In this document: positions 35,701-50,351 of the stretch, piece by piece | Position numbering within the stretch: position 1 is the first letter of the stretch | Layout: every line of letters starts with the position of its first letter | DNA from: Proteromonas lacertae | Taxonomy: Eukaryota; Sar; Bigyra; Opalinata; Proteromonadidae | Reading direction: 5' to 3' | DNA length: 64,000 nt | NCBI GenBank assembly: GCA_002245135.1 | Contig: NGBS01000300.1 | Span: forward strand, 151,350 to 215,349 | The notes under the pieces: generated by a model | Database searches by the model: none | Told to the model about the DNA's origin: nothing | The model's input: the letters and a program-made list of their open reading frames with translations, nothing else | Position numbers and translations under genes: made by a program

Positions 35701-38700
35701 TACCAGATGGTATAACGATGTCAAGTAGTACAGGAACAATGACAGGTGTTCCGACAGTATTTACAGATGCTATTGATTATACAATTCGAGTACAGAGTTA
35801 TTTCTTGATAAGTAAAAAGATAGTTACAATTGAAATTCTTAGACATTTACCATTTGTTATGAGAAAACAATTCTTTTTGATTAAAGACCCAAATAAACAG
35901 TTTGTTTATGATCCTGTAGAATATCCTAAACCAATTGCTCAAGATTTCTCCTATGATTATAATTTCTCATTCCCTTATGCTGAGCAAGGTGCAGATGGTT
36001 ATCCAGTTGAAATGAATCAAGCTTTAGGAGTCCATATTTCATCTGTTATTCATATTAATAAAGGAGGAGTTCGATGGAGTTTTGAATTTTGGGTATTTAT
36101 ATTTATATTTATATTTTTGTTTTATGTTTAGACTACTGGAGGTTTTAATGTGTATGTATTAGGTGCAAACTATTTTCGTGGACAATTAGGAAATCCAGCA
36201 GTTCAACATATCACAGGATTCTTTTTCACAATCCAGAATAATAGAGAAGATTGTATCATTATTGTATTTATTCTGTAATAGTGTATTTTGATTATACATT
36301 TGATATAACTATGCCAGCTGGTTATAAGTACTTTAAATATACAATATCACTAGTTACTACCAGTAATATTTTTATTAGTGCAGTAACTGACAGAGTCTAT
36401 GGTGATATTGGAGGAGAAATGACTTATAGAAGAAATCCAGCTACTTATCCAATGAATACTTTAATCAAACGAAATACACTTGTTTATAAGAAAACTCCTC
36501 CATATAATTGTAGTTTAACACCTGATTCACCACATTTACCTACTGGTTTAACAATATCTCCAATTAATGGCGATTTATATGGTACTCCTACAGAAACAAA
36601 AGCAGAAGATGATTATACAGTTTTGTGTTATTCAAAAACTGGTCCTGTAGAAACAACTCTTACACTTAGAGTGGTTGGTATATTTGTTATTTCTAATATA
36701 TATTTTTTATTAAATAGAGGGTATTCCTCCAGCAAATGTTCAACTTTACGATTGTCAGAATAATCCTACCAGCGAATTAACGCTTTTTGTTGGAGGTCAA
36801 CCTTGTGCTTATAGAATTACTGCAGATAATAATCCTCAGACATTCTCTTTATCTCCATCAATTCCTGCAGGTGTAACAGTCGAAGAGAGTATTGGTATAA
36901 TAGGTGGTGCTCCATCTGCTATAGTTGCAGAGTATATAATATTATTATTATTTATTATTTATTTTGAATAGAAAAACAATACAAGTATCTGCCAGTAATT
37001 TCTATGGATCAGATGCAAAGGATATAAAGTATAGTGTAGTTGCTAAACCAGGAACTTCATATACATTTACTATCAATCTTGAAATAAAAGGAGTGTCAGA
37101 TTTATCTCATTATAAATTAGAAGTGATAGGAGGAAGTAACAAATTAGCTGATCAAGATCTACCACCTGGTTCTTATATTTTCACTGTTAATACTAATAAT
37201 GCAAAATTTAAAATTTCATTGACAGCAGGAAATAAGTATAATATTTAATAGTATTTATTCTTTTAAATAGTACATTAGTAGGATCAGTAATGCGTAATAA
37301 TCAATATATTTTACATATTGAAGAAGATGCATTCACAACACCTTCAACTGTTATATCAAAAGAGTTTACAGTATTAACTGATACTCCAAATCCGCATTAT
37401 CATATTACTGGAACAGATTTTTTCTATTATAAATTAAACACTGCAATTATGTTATATCCTAGTCCAGGTTGCTTACTTAATGGTCATAGAATGTTAATTG
37501 CTGCAGCTGGAGTTTCGTTAAGTAATCAAGGAGTTTTTACTGCTAGTGCAAGATCAACATGCGATATTTTGATGTTAGCAAATCAGATGTCTAGTAATGA
37601 TAAAAAACCTGCAATTGTAGTGGTTGATTGTGAATTATGTAAGACTACTACTGTAGGAAAAGTAAAAACTCGTGTTCATGTTGTAACAACAAGTGGATCA
37701 GTAAAAGCAAAAGTGTATGATGGTATTAAAGATGAACAACATTTATATGAAATAACAATAACAACAACAAAACAGTCAATCTGTTTTGAAAATGAATATG
37801 CAATATTTGAATATGAAGAAGAATCGGCTGTAGTTATAAATTATTATGGAATAGGCGATTATTTGATATACAGTGGATCAGCATATGATAAAATTCATGT
37901 TATTGATCATAATAAAGTCAATCTCTATGAAGATATGAAATATTTTCAAGGTAATCCTCCTGCTGATTGGAAAACAGTAGCTTTTAATGATGATGGATGG
38001 GAGACATCAAGTTTCCCAAAATATAAAATGCCAAATAATAGAGTAAAAGTATATATTAGAAAGAAGTTTACAGTACCAGCCAATTGTCTTGGAGGTTATA
38101 TTGGATTTGTACTTAGAGGTAATGTTTTTATTGATGGTGTACAAGTATTTAGTGGAACTCCTGGTTGGCCTTTGCCTTGGAATTCTGCACCAATTCCTTA
38201 TGATATTATTACTAAACCAGGTACAGAGCATGTTGTAGCAATTGAATGGACTGGAGATAATGCTGCTGATATAATTGGATTGATGGTTGATTTGGTTGTA
38301 CATTTTGAATTTTCTCATAATGATCTAACTAAAGCACCAGGATTAAGAAGAAATATACCAATCCTAAATAGTGCTATTTATGATTATGATCCTTATTCTT
38401 CCTATTCTGGAAGTCCTAATAATCTCAAATTTACTTATGCATTTGACTCTTCAAGACCTCAATATGTGAATGGAATGTCATTTATAGGTGGAAAGACTCA
38501 AACATATTATGGTGTTAGATTAGTCGATGAAAATGAAAATTTGATGGCAAGAATGAATTCCATCGTATTTGAAACTCAATTAAGTGAAGTGTATATGTTA
38601 AGTGATTTTAGTACAACTTCATTTAAAACAAAAGCAGCAGCAATTATTGTAAGTGGAACTCCAGACACTGTATTAGTAAGTGGAATTGGATTATTAGCAC

Positions 38701-41700
38701 TTAGAGTTGATGATACTTGTGAATATAATAATGGATGGATTAAAACACCAACAAATAGTTATGCATATAGATTATGTACTTTTTATTTAGTTGATAGAAA
38801 AGGACATCAAAAAAGAAAATGTAATAGTGATAAAACATGGTCAGATGCTGAAGCAGTTAATTGTCATGTTTGTGGAAGTGGTAAATCGAAATTGTTTATT
38901 AGTTACTATCTTGAAGAAGGAGAAACATTTACAGTTGCACAAGGATCTACAGTGCTTGTAGCAAATAAATATGATGGTGAAAATTATACAAGTGTTTGTT
39001 ATTCAGATGCAAGTGGTTCAGCTGATTTGACAATAACAATTTCAAATCCAATGAAACCGTGGAGTATTAATTCATATATACAAATTGAAACATTTTCAAA
39101 AGTTGCTTTATATAAAACAACATTATATGAATCAGGTAGTAAGACATTTACATTTTCTTTGCCAATTAGAGGTGTTCATGATGATTATTATTATACAGCA
39201 GATGAACAAACAGACAATGTTTGGACCACATCAACTAGTATCACTTCATCACCTTGGATTAAAGGAAGTTTACTCGATACAAAGAATAGAAAGATTACTA
39301 CTTATATTAGATATGATTTTACAATACCAACAAATTTGAAATATATAGTACTTACTGTATTTTATCAAGATGGATATGTGATATATTTGGATGGAGTATT
39401 ATTAGAGAAAGTTAACTTAGATGATGGATATACATATACATCAGAAGCAACAGCTACATATGATATGCCTCAAGTAAAACGTTACACATTAGACCCATCA
39501 CAATTAATACCTGGAAATACAGCAAAAGTAGCAATCGAATATCATAAGAAAGAAAGAGGTGATTTAGATGATAGAGTGTTATTAGATTCTGTTATATATG
39601 TTGCTAGAGATAATGAAGATTATACAATTCGTTCATTTTCTGGTGATAGTTTTCCAGTTGAATATTTACCTATTTTTGATAGAGATGATATAGGATATAA
39701 TGGTAGTTGTGATCCATTACCAATTATTAAATACACTTTTACAAATCCTCAGTATATTACACATTATGAATTTCAAACTGGTGAAATTAAATCTGGCACT
39801 TTGAATAGATGGAAAATTAAAGGAATTAAAGAAAATGGTGATGAAATTTTACTTCATTATGTTTCATATTATCGAATGGAAAGTAATAAAAATTATAAGT
39901 TTAGCATTCAAACATCTGGTGTTTATGAGAGTATAATTATTGAAATATTAGGTTGTGAAAAAGATGTATTAACATTAAAATATATTCATTATTTATCTGG
40001 ATTATCAACTAATGATTGTGCTACTGATACTATTTGGTATAGAACTCCTAAAGGATATTCTTCTCAGTATTTATGTTCAACATTTTTATACAATACTATC
40101 GGAATAGCGACAAGAAAATGTAAAAGTGATGGAAATTGGGATGATATTGATTATACTGAGTGTGAAAGATGTAGTAGTGGTCAAACAAAATATTATGTTA
40201 AGAAATCATATCTTACAAAAGAAAGTTGTGTTAATGAAAAATTCAAAATAAAAAATAATGTATTGGATAATAATAATCAGTTATGTGAAAAAGAGAATAA
40301 TACTTATGTATCATTTTGTATGTCTGATACAATAAAGAATGCAGAATTAGAGTTAAGTTCGAGTGTAAATCAAGCTTGGGATTACGGTTCTTATGTATCA
40401 ATAAGTGATGAAAGTTTCTTCCCAATAATAGAATCAACATTTGATAAATCTAATATAGGCACTACAAAGACAAGTACATTCCCTTCATTAAATATAAAAT
40501 TTAGTTCAGAATGGCACTATACATCAAATGAAGGAAGAAGTGGTAGTTATACTTATCCATTCTATATATTTGAAAATCCAGGTGAATTAAAATTAACTAG
40601 AAAGTTTACAGTTGAAATGTCAAAAATTCGTCAAATTATTACAAATGTTTTAACAAATGGTGGATATAAATTCCTTTTAAACGGACATGAGATTGTTAGT
40701 AATAATTATCCATTATCTCCTACTACAGATAAATACAGTCAAAATGATTGTGATGGTGTGAAAGTCTTTACACATAACTTACCAATGGATTACTTAGTCG
40801 AAGGTCAAAATACTATTGAAGTTTCATATTATACATGTAAAAATATGCCAATGACTCAATTATATGGTGCTTTTGATGCAAATTTGATTATTTATACGGT
40901 TGGAAGATATTTAATCAATCGTTTAAAGAATGATGCATATGAGTATGTATTTGATTCTAGAAAAGATACAATATATCAATCGTTGTGTGTACAAAATGTG
41001 AAAATACCGTATGTTTTTTATAATTCTCAAAATCATGTAATTAATACATACACATTGTATTTTGATGGTGAACCTGGTTTTAATTCATGGACTTTAAGCT
41101 CTGAATTAAGTGATGGAAGTGTTGTAACAATTGATACTAAGAATCAATATGCTTTGATTATAAATGGTTATTATGAGTTTTTAGTTGATAATCGAGGTAG
41201 TTATTCTAATATAATCTTCACTATTACAAGATGTACTTCTAATTATTTCACTATATCTGATATATCTTACTACAATTCTGAAACTACAAGTACTTGTAGT
41301 GCAGATGGTCATTGGGAAGCTGCTCTGTCTGGTTCTACATTACAGAATTCATGTAGTGATTTGTTATTATATAAAAGTGGTTCAGAAAAGATTACTTGTG
41401 AAGTAGATGGTCATTTCAGTGCTGTAGTTTATGATGAATGTAAATTATGTGGAAATGATGAAACTAGAATATATTTGACAAAAGTAGGTGAAGATGAAAA
41501 TGAATATTATACTATCAGTTATGAAGGTCGTGTAATTTATACAATGAATTCCAATGAGCATACTATTTGTATAAAATCTACAACTAATCTGGATGTATAT
41601 TCTATAAAACTAATGACAAAGAATAATGATGTAAATGGTTGGTCATTATCTTCTTATCTACAAATTGTTCCATTTAATGATGAATCAATTTTATTTTCTA

Positions 41701-44700
41701 GAACATTATATAAAGCTAAAGAACAGCAATTTAGATTAACACCTCCAATAATTCCACAGATTACTAAATGGCAATATTCAACAAATGATATATCTGGAGT
41801 GACTGATTGGATGACATCAACAACAAATCCAAGTGCTTGGACAGAAGTTAATAATTTGTTAGGATTGAAGAATACTGTTGGAGAAACAACATATTTAAGA
41901 AAACAATTTAATGTAAAATCAGTTAAGAATATATTATATTTGAATATTGATTATTCGTATAAAGATGGAATAATAATTTATATTAACAATAAAGAAATTG
42001 TTAAAAGAAACTTAGATGAAAACGGTGTTAGTCATGCAACAAAAGCAATTAATCATTCTTTACAACCAACCATAGAAAACATGGATGTAAATCCAGAGAA
42101 ATATTTGAAGAATGGAATTAACTATATAGCTGTTGAATATCATAGAAGTAAGAATCGTCAAAGTACTTATACTGCAGTTCCGTTCACATTATCAGTATAT
42201 AGTGATATTGTTCAAGATACATTCCAATTGCCATCTAAAGATATAATTATGTCAACTACAAAAGATGAAACTATATTTTATGTAAAATTTAGACATATTT
42301 ATACAGTTCAAGAAATCAGAATAACTAGTTCTTTTGGTGAAGATATATTATTGAATAATGTAGAAATAATAAGTGAAGAAGAGAATATAAATAAAACAAG
42401 TCAAGTATTTTACTCAGTTTATGTTCCTAAAGGAGAAATCAGTAATTTATTGCTAAAGAATACGATTCATTCAAGACTATTAACTGTAATTCTTCATAAT
42501 TGTACGTATAGTCAAGATGAATTGATGATAACATTCCATTCATATGTTGATACAACTAAACATTGTAAAGACTCTGGTATATGGGTTTCTACACCTTCTA
42601 ATGCAAAGCAATATAGAAGTTGCTTTTCAAATTTGTTAAATCGTTCTGGTTATCAAAGTAGAACATGTGGTTCAAATGGTGAATGGAACAATGTTGAAAA
42701 TAGTGAATGTAAGGTGTGTAATAATATAAATGATATGAAATTTTATTATTGGTTTAATGTAACTGCATCATCAGTAAAGAATGGTTTTATCTTAAAGCAA
42801 AATGGTAATACATTATTCACTTCTCCATTATACAATGAAAAGACTGAAATATTTAATTATATTTGTTTAAGTGATACTACAAAACCACTCACAGTAGAAT
42901 ATGTAACTGAACCATCAAATAAAGCTTGGAGTGAAAATACTGTATTGCAATTTGAGACAATTGGTGGTTTAGTTGTTAGTAGAAGTAGTTATGATGGTAA
43001 GAATGATAAAACAAGTAGTTTTATTTTACCTCCAAAGTTAGATACGATGAAATGGAAATATAGTGATTCATCTTCTATTGTTGTAACTGATTGGCTAGCT
43101 TCAACATATGATTTGTCGACATGGAGTGAAGGAAGTTTTGATACAATAAAATCAACACAATCAACTGTTTATTTGACTAAAACAATTGATATTAGTTTAT
43201 TAGAAAATCATAATTTGATGATAGAATTCTATTATTATGAAGGATTTACTGTTTATATTAATCATTATCTGTTAGAGAGTTATAATATGAATAAGCATTC
43301 AAATGAATTATCTATTTATTATATGAGTATTCCATTCAGTTACATTAATGAAGGAAAGAATAGGATTAATGTTGTTTTCTCTAGAAGTAAGTATAGTTAC
43401 AATGATTATATATTATTTGATTTACAGTTGTTATTAGATTATTCTGATTCATTATCTTATTATTCAACAACTGGACCAGCACCATTTGCTGTAGATTCAA
43501 GAATAGATACAGTTTATACAACCACATGCAAAATAAGTGTTGAAATAACATCAGTGTTTAGTAATGAATTGAATCATCATATTTATGGTTATACTATAAG
43601 AGGTAATAAATTCAATTTCAATAGTTGGAGTATATATGATTTAGCTGGAAGATTATATGATACACAAAATAACTATGCCTTGAGTACAACATCAGAAAAC
43701 ACGTTCTTATTCTCACAAACTGTGTTTGCTAATATGTTGATATTTTCAATAAGAAATTGCGGTGGAAATGAAATTTCAATTGCTGATATAATGTATAATA
43801 TTGTCTCAAGTAAATCAATTTGTGTGCAAGATAATATATGGCATAACACAGCTGCAGGAAGTAGTGTTAATTTGCCATGTGCTTATGGTTTATATAATAG
43901 AGAAGGAGAACAAAGTAGAACTTGTGAAAATGATAATAATGTAATTAAATGGAAAGATGTAGATTATAGCAAGTGTAGAATATGTTCTAATTCAGGTTCA
44001 AAGAAGACTATTAAGTTGTATATTTCATTAACATGTTCAGAAGACTGTAAATCTTTAAACATCATAGATGATAGTAATAAATTGGAAGAATTATTTAAAG
44101 ACTTGAAAGATGAGAGTATAATAGCAGAAAGTTGCTATGAAATTAATAAAGTCATTTCTATTAAGTTATCATCATCAGTTGTTCAAAATGTGTCAATTGA
44201 AATAGAAACAGTAGGAGGAAATCCATTATTATCAACCAAATTAGAAATGAAAGCAAATGTAGAAATACCATTAACATTTACAACTCCATTTGTCGGTTTG
44301 AATGAAGAAATGAAGTATTACATAACTGATCCATCAGATCCAAACTGGAAATCATTAGATTATGATGATAAGAGTTGGTCGAAATGTAGTTTTCCTAATT
44401 GTTTAAATACTGAAATAACCACTTATTTTAGAACAAAGTTTAATATTGCTAATCTTGAAGTGTTATATAATGTAATAGTAGAAGTGTATTATAATGAAGG
44501 TTTTATATTTAATGTGAATGGAGATGAAATAATGAGAGAGAATTTACCAACAACAAATGTTGATAGTACAACTGAAGCAACAAGTTCAACGAGTAGTTCA
44601 TTCCCTGATACAATAGCATTTAGTATTCCATTGAATAAATTGAAAGAAGGAGATAATATAATATCCGTTGAATATCATAAAGAAACTAGTGGTTCATCTT

Positions 44701-47700
44701 ATACAGGATTTGATTTTATGGTTTATATTATCAATGGACCAGAAAAATCTATTAGAACTCTAACAGGTAATTCAAACTATTTAACATTATTCAATCCAAA
44801 TATTATTAATAACAATGAGGAGTTAAAATGCTCATTCAATTCATTATCAATTAATTACTATTTCTACAGTCAAATAGCTGAACCAATTAATTATTACAAA
44901 ATTGTATTAGGAGATAATACTGAACATTATCCAAAAGATTGGAAAGTGGAAGTATATGATGGAAATAGATATACAGTAGTTCATGAAATAGAGAATTATC
45001 AATATATTGGTAATTCTAAAGAACTTAGTTTCTATTTAGATACACCAATAGCTGGTCCATCTTATAGAATAACATTTACTAAATGTAATGAGGATGCATT
45101 ATTACCAATTGCTCATATTGAGTTTATTATTGCTTTAAGTAGTGAAGCTTGTCCATTTAACGATTATTGGTCTACTACTCCAAGAGGATCTCAAGCTAGT
45201 TTGACTTGTTTGATTGGATTTAAAGATAAAGAGAAATATCAAACTAGAAAATGTGTTGAACAAAATGGCAAGAGTGAATGGGCTAATATTGATGATAGTA
45301 GTTGTGATGTTTGTACTGCAGGAAAGTCAAAAATATATATAATAAAATATAACAAAAATCATCCCGAAGAAGAAAGCATTAAAATTGGTGCAAATGATCC
45401 AATAACTTGGTTAGCTAATGATGCAAATAAAACAACAACACAAACATTATGTTTGAGTAGTGGAAATTTTGATGTAATTTTATCAGATAGTGGTGTAACT
45501 GATGATAGTAAAGGTTGGGATGAAGGTAGTTATGTTGAAATACAAACGTTTACTGGTTTTATATTGTTTAGAGGTTCAATATCAAAAGGTGTTACTACCA
45601 GTGAAACATTCAAAATAACAATACCACAAGTATCCATTAGGAGGTAATTGGAAATATTATGATACTGATTTGTCAAGTATATCGAATTGGTACAATAAAG
45701 ATTATGATGATACAAAGTGGTTAAATGGCAATTCAATAACTAGTGAATCTGTTACTGTGTATTTAAGAAGAGTTGTATCATTAAGTTTCACTAAAATAAA
45801 GTCATTACAGTTAAGTATTTTAGCTATTGGTGGTTATATTATATATTTCAATAATCAATTAGTAGGAATGTATGGTGTAGATACAACTGCTAATTACAAT
45901 ACATTCTCAACAACAAATAGTTATCCATCAGAACATAGGATATTTTCAATTGATCCTAATTTAATTATTAATGGTAATAATTATTTAGCAATAGAATTCC
46001 ATAAAGAAGATGTAACTTCTAATTTGGTCCAGTTTGATTTGGAAGTAATATATAATGATTCTCCATTAGAAATAACTCCATCATTTACATCTGAAAATTA
46101 TGATTATTGTGATAATAATAAACTGAGTTATTTCATATATCCTGAATTCCCACATAGTATAGAATTAGATTATAAAAATTCACAGTATTTCAATGCAATT
46201 AAGCTAATAACTGGTCCAACAATAGCTGGCGTTTGTGAAATAATTATATCTTCAGTTGATGATAATACAGTGTTATATAGTAATAACAACTATTATGTTG
46301 ATGCAAATAATACTCAAATTATATCATTAACAAATACATATCAATATAAAACAATAGGAATTCAATTTGTGAGATGTGAAAGTCAATTGACAATAGCTGA
46401 GTTTTCTATATTGTACAAATTAATCAATGTGAAATGCAGTAAAGATGAAATATGGCCAGAAACTATCATCAATACAAAAGCTACAATTCCATGTTCAAAA
46501 TTATACTATTCAAGTTATGGATTATTGACCAGAACATGTGAATATGATTCTATTACAAATAATGGTAAATGGTCTACTACTATTGATGCAACTAAATGTA
46601 ATGTATGTAGTGGTATTAATAAAGAACAAATTGAAATTGAAGCAAAATTATTAAATGAAAATGAAACATTTATTATTAGAGAATTACCAGGAAATACTGT
46701 TGTAATATATGATAAAGAAAATATTAATAATTTCAGTCCCTATTTGTGTATTGACAATACTAAAGAGTATGAAATTGAATTAATAGAAAAGAATGATGAT
46801 GATATATGGAAATCAGATTCATTTATTTCACTAAAGAATTCAGTTGATTCATATTTATTATATAGAAGTTATTCAGTTAAATCATTGAATAAATATAAGT
46901 TTGGTGGTTCAGTTATTAGCAGATTTAGTGAATGGAGTTTTAGTACTGATAATGTTCAAGAATTAGATGAAAATTGGCAGACTATAATATCAACTGTAGC
47001 TGGTATTACATGGACAAATCAAAATTCACCATATTATATTAGCAATAAATTGACTACTTATTTAAGAAAAGAATTTACGATTGCTGATAAAGACACAATT
47101 GGTGGAGTTATATGTCCGACTATATAGTAGTGATGGAGTAATTGTTTATTTGAATGGAAATTTGATTTATAAATATAATATGGTTGATGGTCGATATTGG
47201 TTAAATACAATGTATGCTAATGAAAAATCAGATTTAAAACCTCACGATATATTTAGTGATAATCAATATCTTAAAGTTGGAACAAATATAATAACAGTTG
47301 AATTACATAAAAGTCATGAAAATGAAAATAACAAAATTTTTATATTTGACATCTTAATGACAGTTGCTAAATTAAATCCTACTGAATATATTTATGACTA
47401 CATAATACCACGCTCATCTATTACCAATCAAAAATGCACAAATGGTATGGTTTACTATTTTGATAATAAAAATCCTCCAATTACAATCAATTTGATAAGA
47501 TTCAATAGTAATAATGAATCTTTATTAACTGGTATAAATTATGCTAAACTCTATGGTTATGAAACAAAGACATCATCCAATAATCGCATTGAAATATTAG
47601 AATTAACAAAAGAATTACAACCTGATACATCTGGTTCTTTTGTATTATTAAATCATGAATTTTATACACACTTTGAATTAGAGATATTAGAATGTAATGA

Positions 47701-49839
47701 TGTTGATGAATATATTATTCCACCATCAGCAATAGAGTTAATTTATAGTTCAATACAATGGTGTAATAGTACTTATGATTTACCTACAATATATAAGAAT
47801 CAAAGTGTTTTATTATCTTCTACAACACAAGGTAATTGTCCAAAAGGATATAATGGTATTGCTGCAAGACAATGTAATATAGATTTAAAATGGTCTACTG
47901 AATTAAGTCAAAAAGAATGTAAAAGAATTCCTCCATCGTTACATTACAATGAAGTTAATCAAGCTTATTATGGTTGTGAGTTTACATTAAAACCTGATAA
48001 TGCCGAAGATGTGAAATTCTTAGCAACAATGACAATTTATCCAGAATTACCAACTGGTTTAGAAAAGAATGATAAATATGAAATAACTGGTATTCCAAAG
48101 AATATAACAGGTTGTGTAAAATATGAGATTAGTTTTGTAAATGAAGTAGGTGAATTTTCGCAAAATATAACAATATGTGTAAATGGAAAACCAACTGAAG
48201 GTAAATTGGAAGATATTACTTGGTTTATTAACACTCCAATGTCATTTACTCCAACAACTGATTATTTTATTGAAGAGTATTTAATAAGACCAGAGTTGCC
48301 TAACAATTTAAGAATCAATTCAAAAACAGGTGAAATAACAGGCGAATCTGCTACAATGATCTATCAAATTCCGTATTTGATCATAGCTAAGAATCGTTTA
48401 GGTTCAGTTAATATTCCATTTACAATAACATTAGCCACTGGACCAAGTTATATGATATATGAACCAAGTCATTATATATTTTATGTTGGTAGAAATTATG
48501 AAACATCAAAACCAAGTTATACAGGAATAATAACTGAATATGTAGTGGATAATTTACCATCAGGATTATCAATAAATGAAAAGACAGGAGTGATAAGTGG
48601 AATAGCTGAAACAAAAACAACAGAAGAATTAGAACTAAAGATAATTGGAAAGAATCCAGCTGGTGAAACAAGTACAACAATCTATTTATCTATAGAAGAT
48701 AGATATTGTTTAGAAGATGGTAATTGGCCATTAACTTCACCTGGCATATGGGTAAATATTTCATGTCCATTATATTATAACGGATATTATTTCAGATTGT
48801 GTGTTGATTCAGTAACTCCTGAGTGGAGTGACATAGTTGATAAATGTAGTTTAATACCGCCAAGAGATTTTAGTTATGAAATTGCTGATATGTATTATTA
48901 TAAACAACCAATTGATAGCAATAAATCCAAAAATATATGGAATAATTGAAGAATATGAAATAAGTCCTCCATTACCACATGATTTGAAATTAGTCTAAAA
49001 CTAGTGGAATTATATCAGGTAGTCCATTAGAAATAGGTAAAACAACTCATACAATAATAGCAAGGAATAGCGAAGGTGAAACTTCAACAAAAATTGAATT
49101 AGAAATTGGTTATTATGAATGTGAAGAAGATAAAGAATGGCCAACAACAAAAATAGATGAAGAAGTGATATTAAGTTGTGGTAAAGATAAATATGGAACA
49201 ATGACAAGAGAATGTATGTCAAATTTAATAGGAAATGATATAAAAGCAGAATGGGGACCTGTAAACGATTTAGATTGTTTATCAACCAATTTATCATTAA
49301 GTTCAGAACAAGCATATATTTATACAACATTTTCTTTGAATATTACTTCTGAAACAATAAATGAGAATGGAAAAGTTAGTAAAGGTGATGGAAATAGTAA
49401 AAATGTTACATTTTCACCAACTGATCAAAGATATTTAGTTTCTTGTTTAGCTAAAGTAATAGGAGTTAGTTCAAGAGATTTGGTGATTGAATCCTATAAA
49501 ATTAATAATAATGGAACAACTATAACAATAAGATTGAGATGGTTAATCGATAAATCAAAAATTGAAGAAAAGAAAATCAAAGTACCGATATACTTATATA
49601 CTCCTTTGTTTCAGAATTATATCAAATCCAAAACAAACTTTTTTGATTTTTCAACACTAGATATTAATTCTAAATCATTTTATATTAATGAAGAGAGTAA
49701 TGAAGCATCAACGACAGTATCAATAGTTGTATATTGTTTGATATTTGGAATATTATTTATATCAATTGGAAGTGTGTATGGGTATTTGCAGTATAGAAAG
49801 AAACATCCAAAAGGTGATGCAAATGATCCTAAACCTTAA
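29788..49839 (+). CDS. Giant type I surface protein with PA14-like, He_PIG and tandem Cys-rich modules
   Basis: About 6,600 residues over 20 kb with only a handful of short GT-AG introns, all between 34.7 and 37.3 kb. A signal peptide (MLFVLCIFFIICAGDS) is followed by He_PIG (putative Ig) domains marked by LP-GLS----GIISGTP motifs: about a dozen between 29.9 and 36.9 kb and four more at 48.0-49.0 kb. PA14-like carbohydrate-binding folds lie at about 30.1-30.5, 30.85-31.3 and 35.1-35.6 kb. From about 37.4 to 47.7 kb seven tandem modules of about 1.28 kb follow. A C-terminal membrane helix (VSIVVYCLIFGILFISIGSV) and a short basic tail ending GDANDPKP complete it. Likely an adhesin or recognition receptor. 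At least six single-base shifts (near 33015, 34468, 45635, 47118, 48930, 48995) separate pieces whose domain sequence is clearly continuous. Confidence 0.8.
37400..47700 (+). repeat. Seven tandem coding modules of about 1.28 kb inside the giant surface gene
   Basis: Each module has a beta-rich domain with a GYVIYLDG- or GYIIYFNN-like strand and a nearby EYHK or EFHK, then a Cys-rich segment (W-TP-G---C, R-C--DG-W, C--C-SGKSK-like). The Cys pairs recur at about 38.87, 40.16, 41.44, 42.71, 43.98, 45.31 and 46.60 kb, a period of 1.26-1.33 kb. Amino-acid similarity is obvious but nucleotide identity is low, so the repeats are old. Confidence 0.8.
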
Positions 49840-50351
49840 TATATATATTAATTTTATATTTTATTCATAATTATTCTCTTTTCAATTAAAAATCAACAAA
49901 AACAAAACAAATTATTTTTTGAATAAATGAATTAATAATAATCAATATTTGAACATTCTATTGATATTTCTTTCTTTTCTTTTTCTGTAATTCTATTTTG
50001 ATTAATCCACTTGATGAAAATGTTTCTGAAAATGATTTCATTAAAGATTTATCTATATATCTTTTTTACTGTTATTGATAATTCATCTAAACAACCAAAT
50101 ACTACATTCAATGAATTTCTGTTTCAAAAAATAGTCATTTTATATACATTTTGATTAATTTTTCAAGATTAATACATGTATATAATGTTTATAAGATTTG
50201 ATAGCAAAATATTAAATTTAAGTAATTGATAAAAAAGAAAGAAATTATAAATAGAAATTATTAAATAGATATTATTAACTTCTTTAAGATCTTGTTTCAT
50301 TCTCTACAATGCCTAAACTTCTATTAATCTAACATAATAATAAATCAATAA
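49840..50351. other. Convergent intergenic gap, nothing seen
   Basis: About 510 bp of AT-rich sequence between two 3' ends. No gene, RNA or repeat recognised. Confidence 0.55.

Noticed and set aside
33015-48995. Programmed ribosomal frameshifting in the giant surface gene
   Set aside because: The sites share no slippery heptamer or stop-codon context, and the same kind of shift occurs in unrelated genes.
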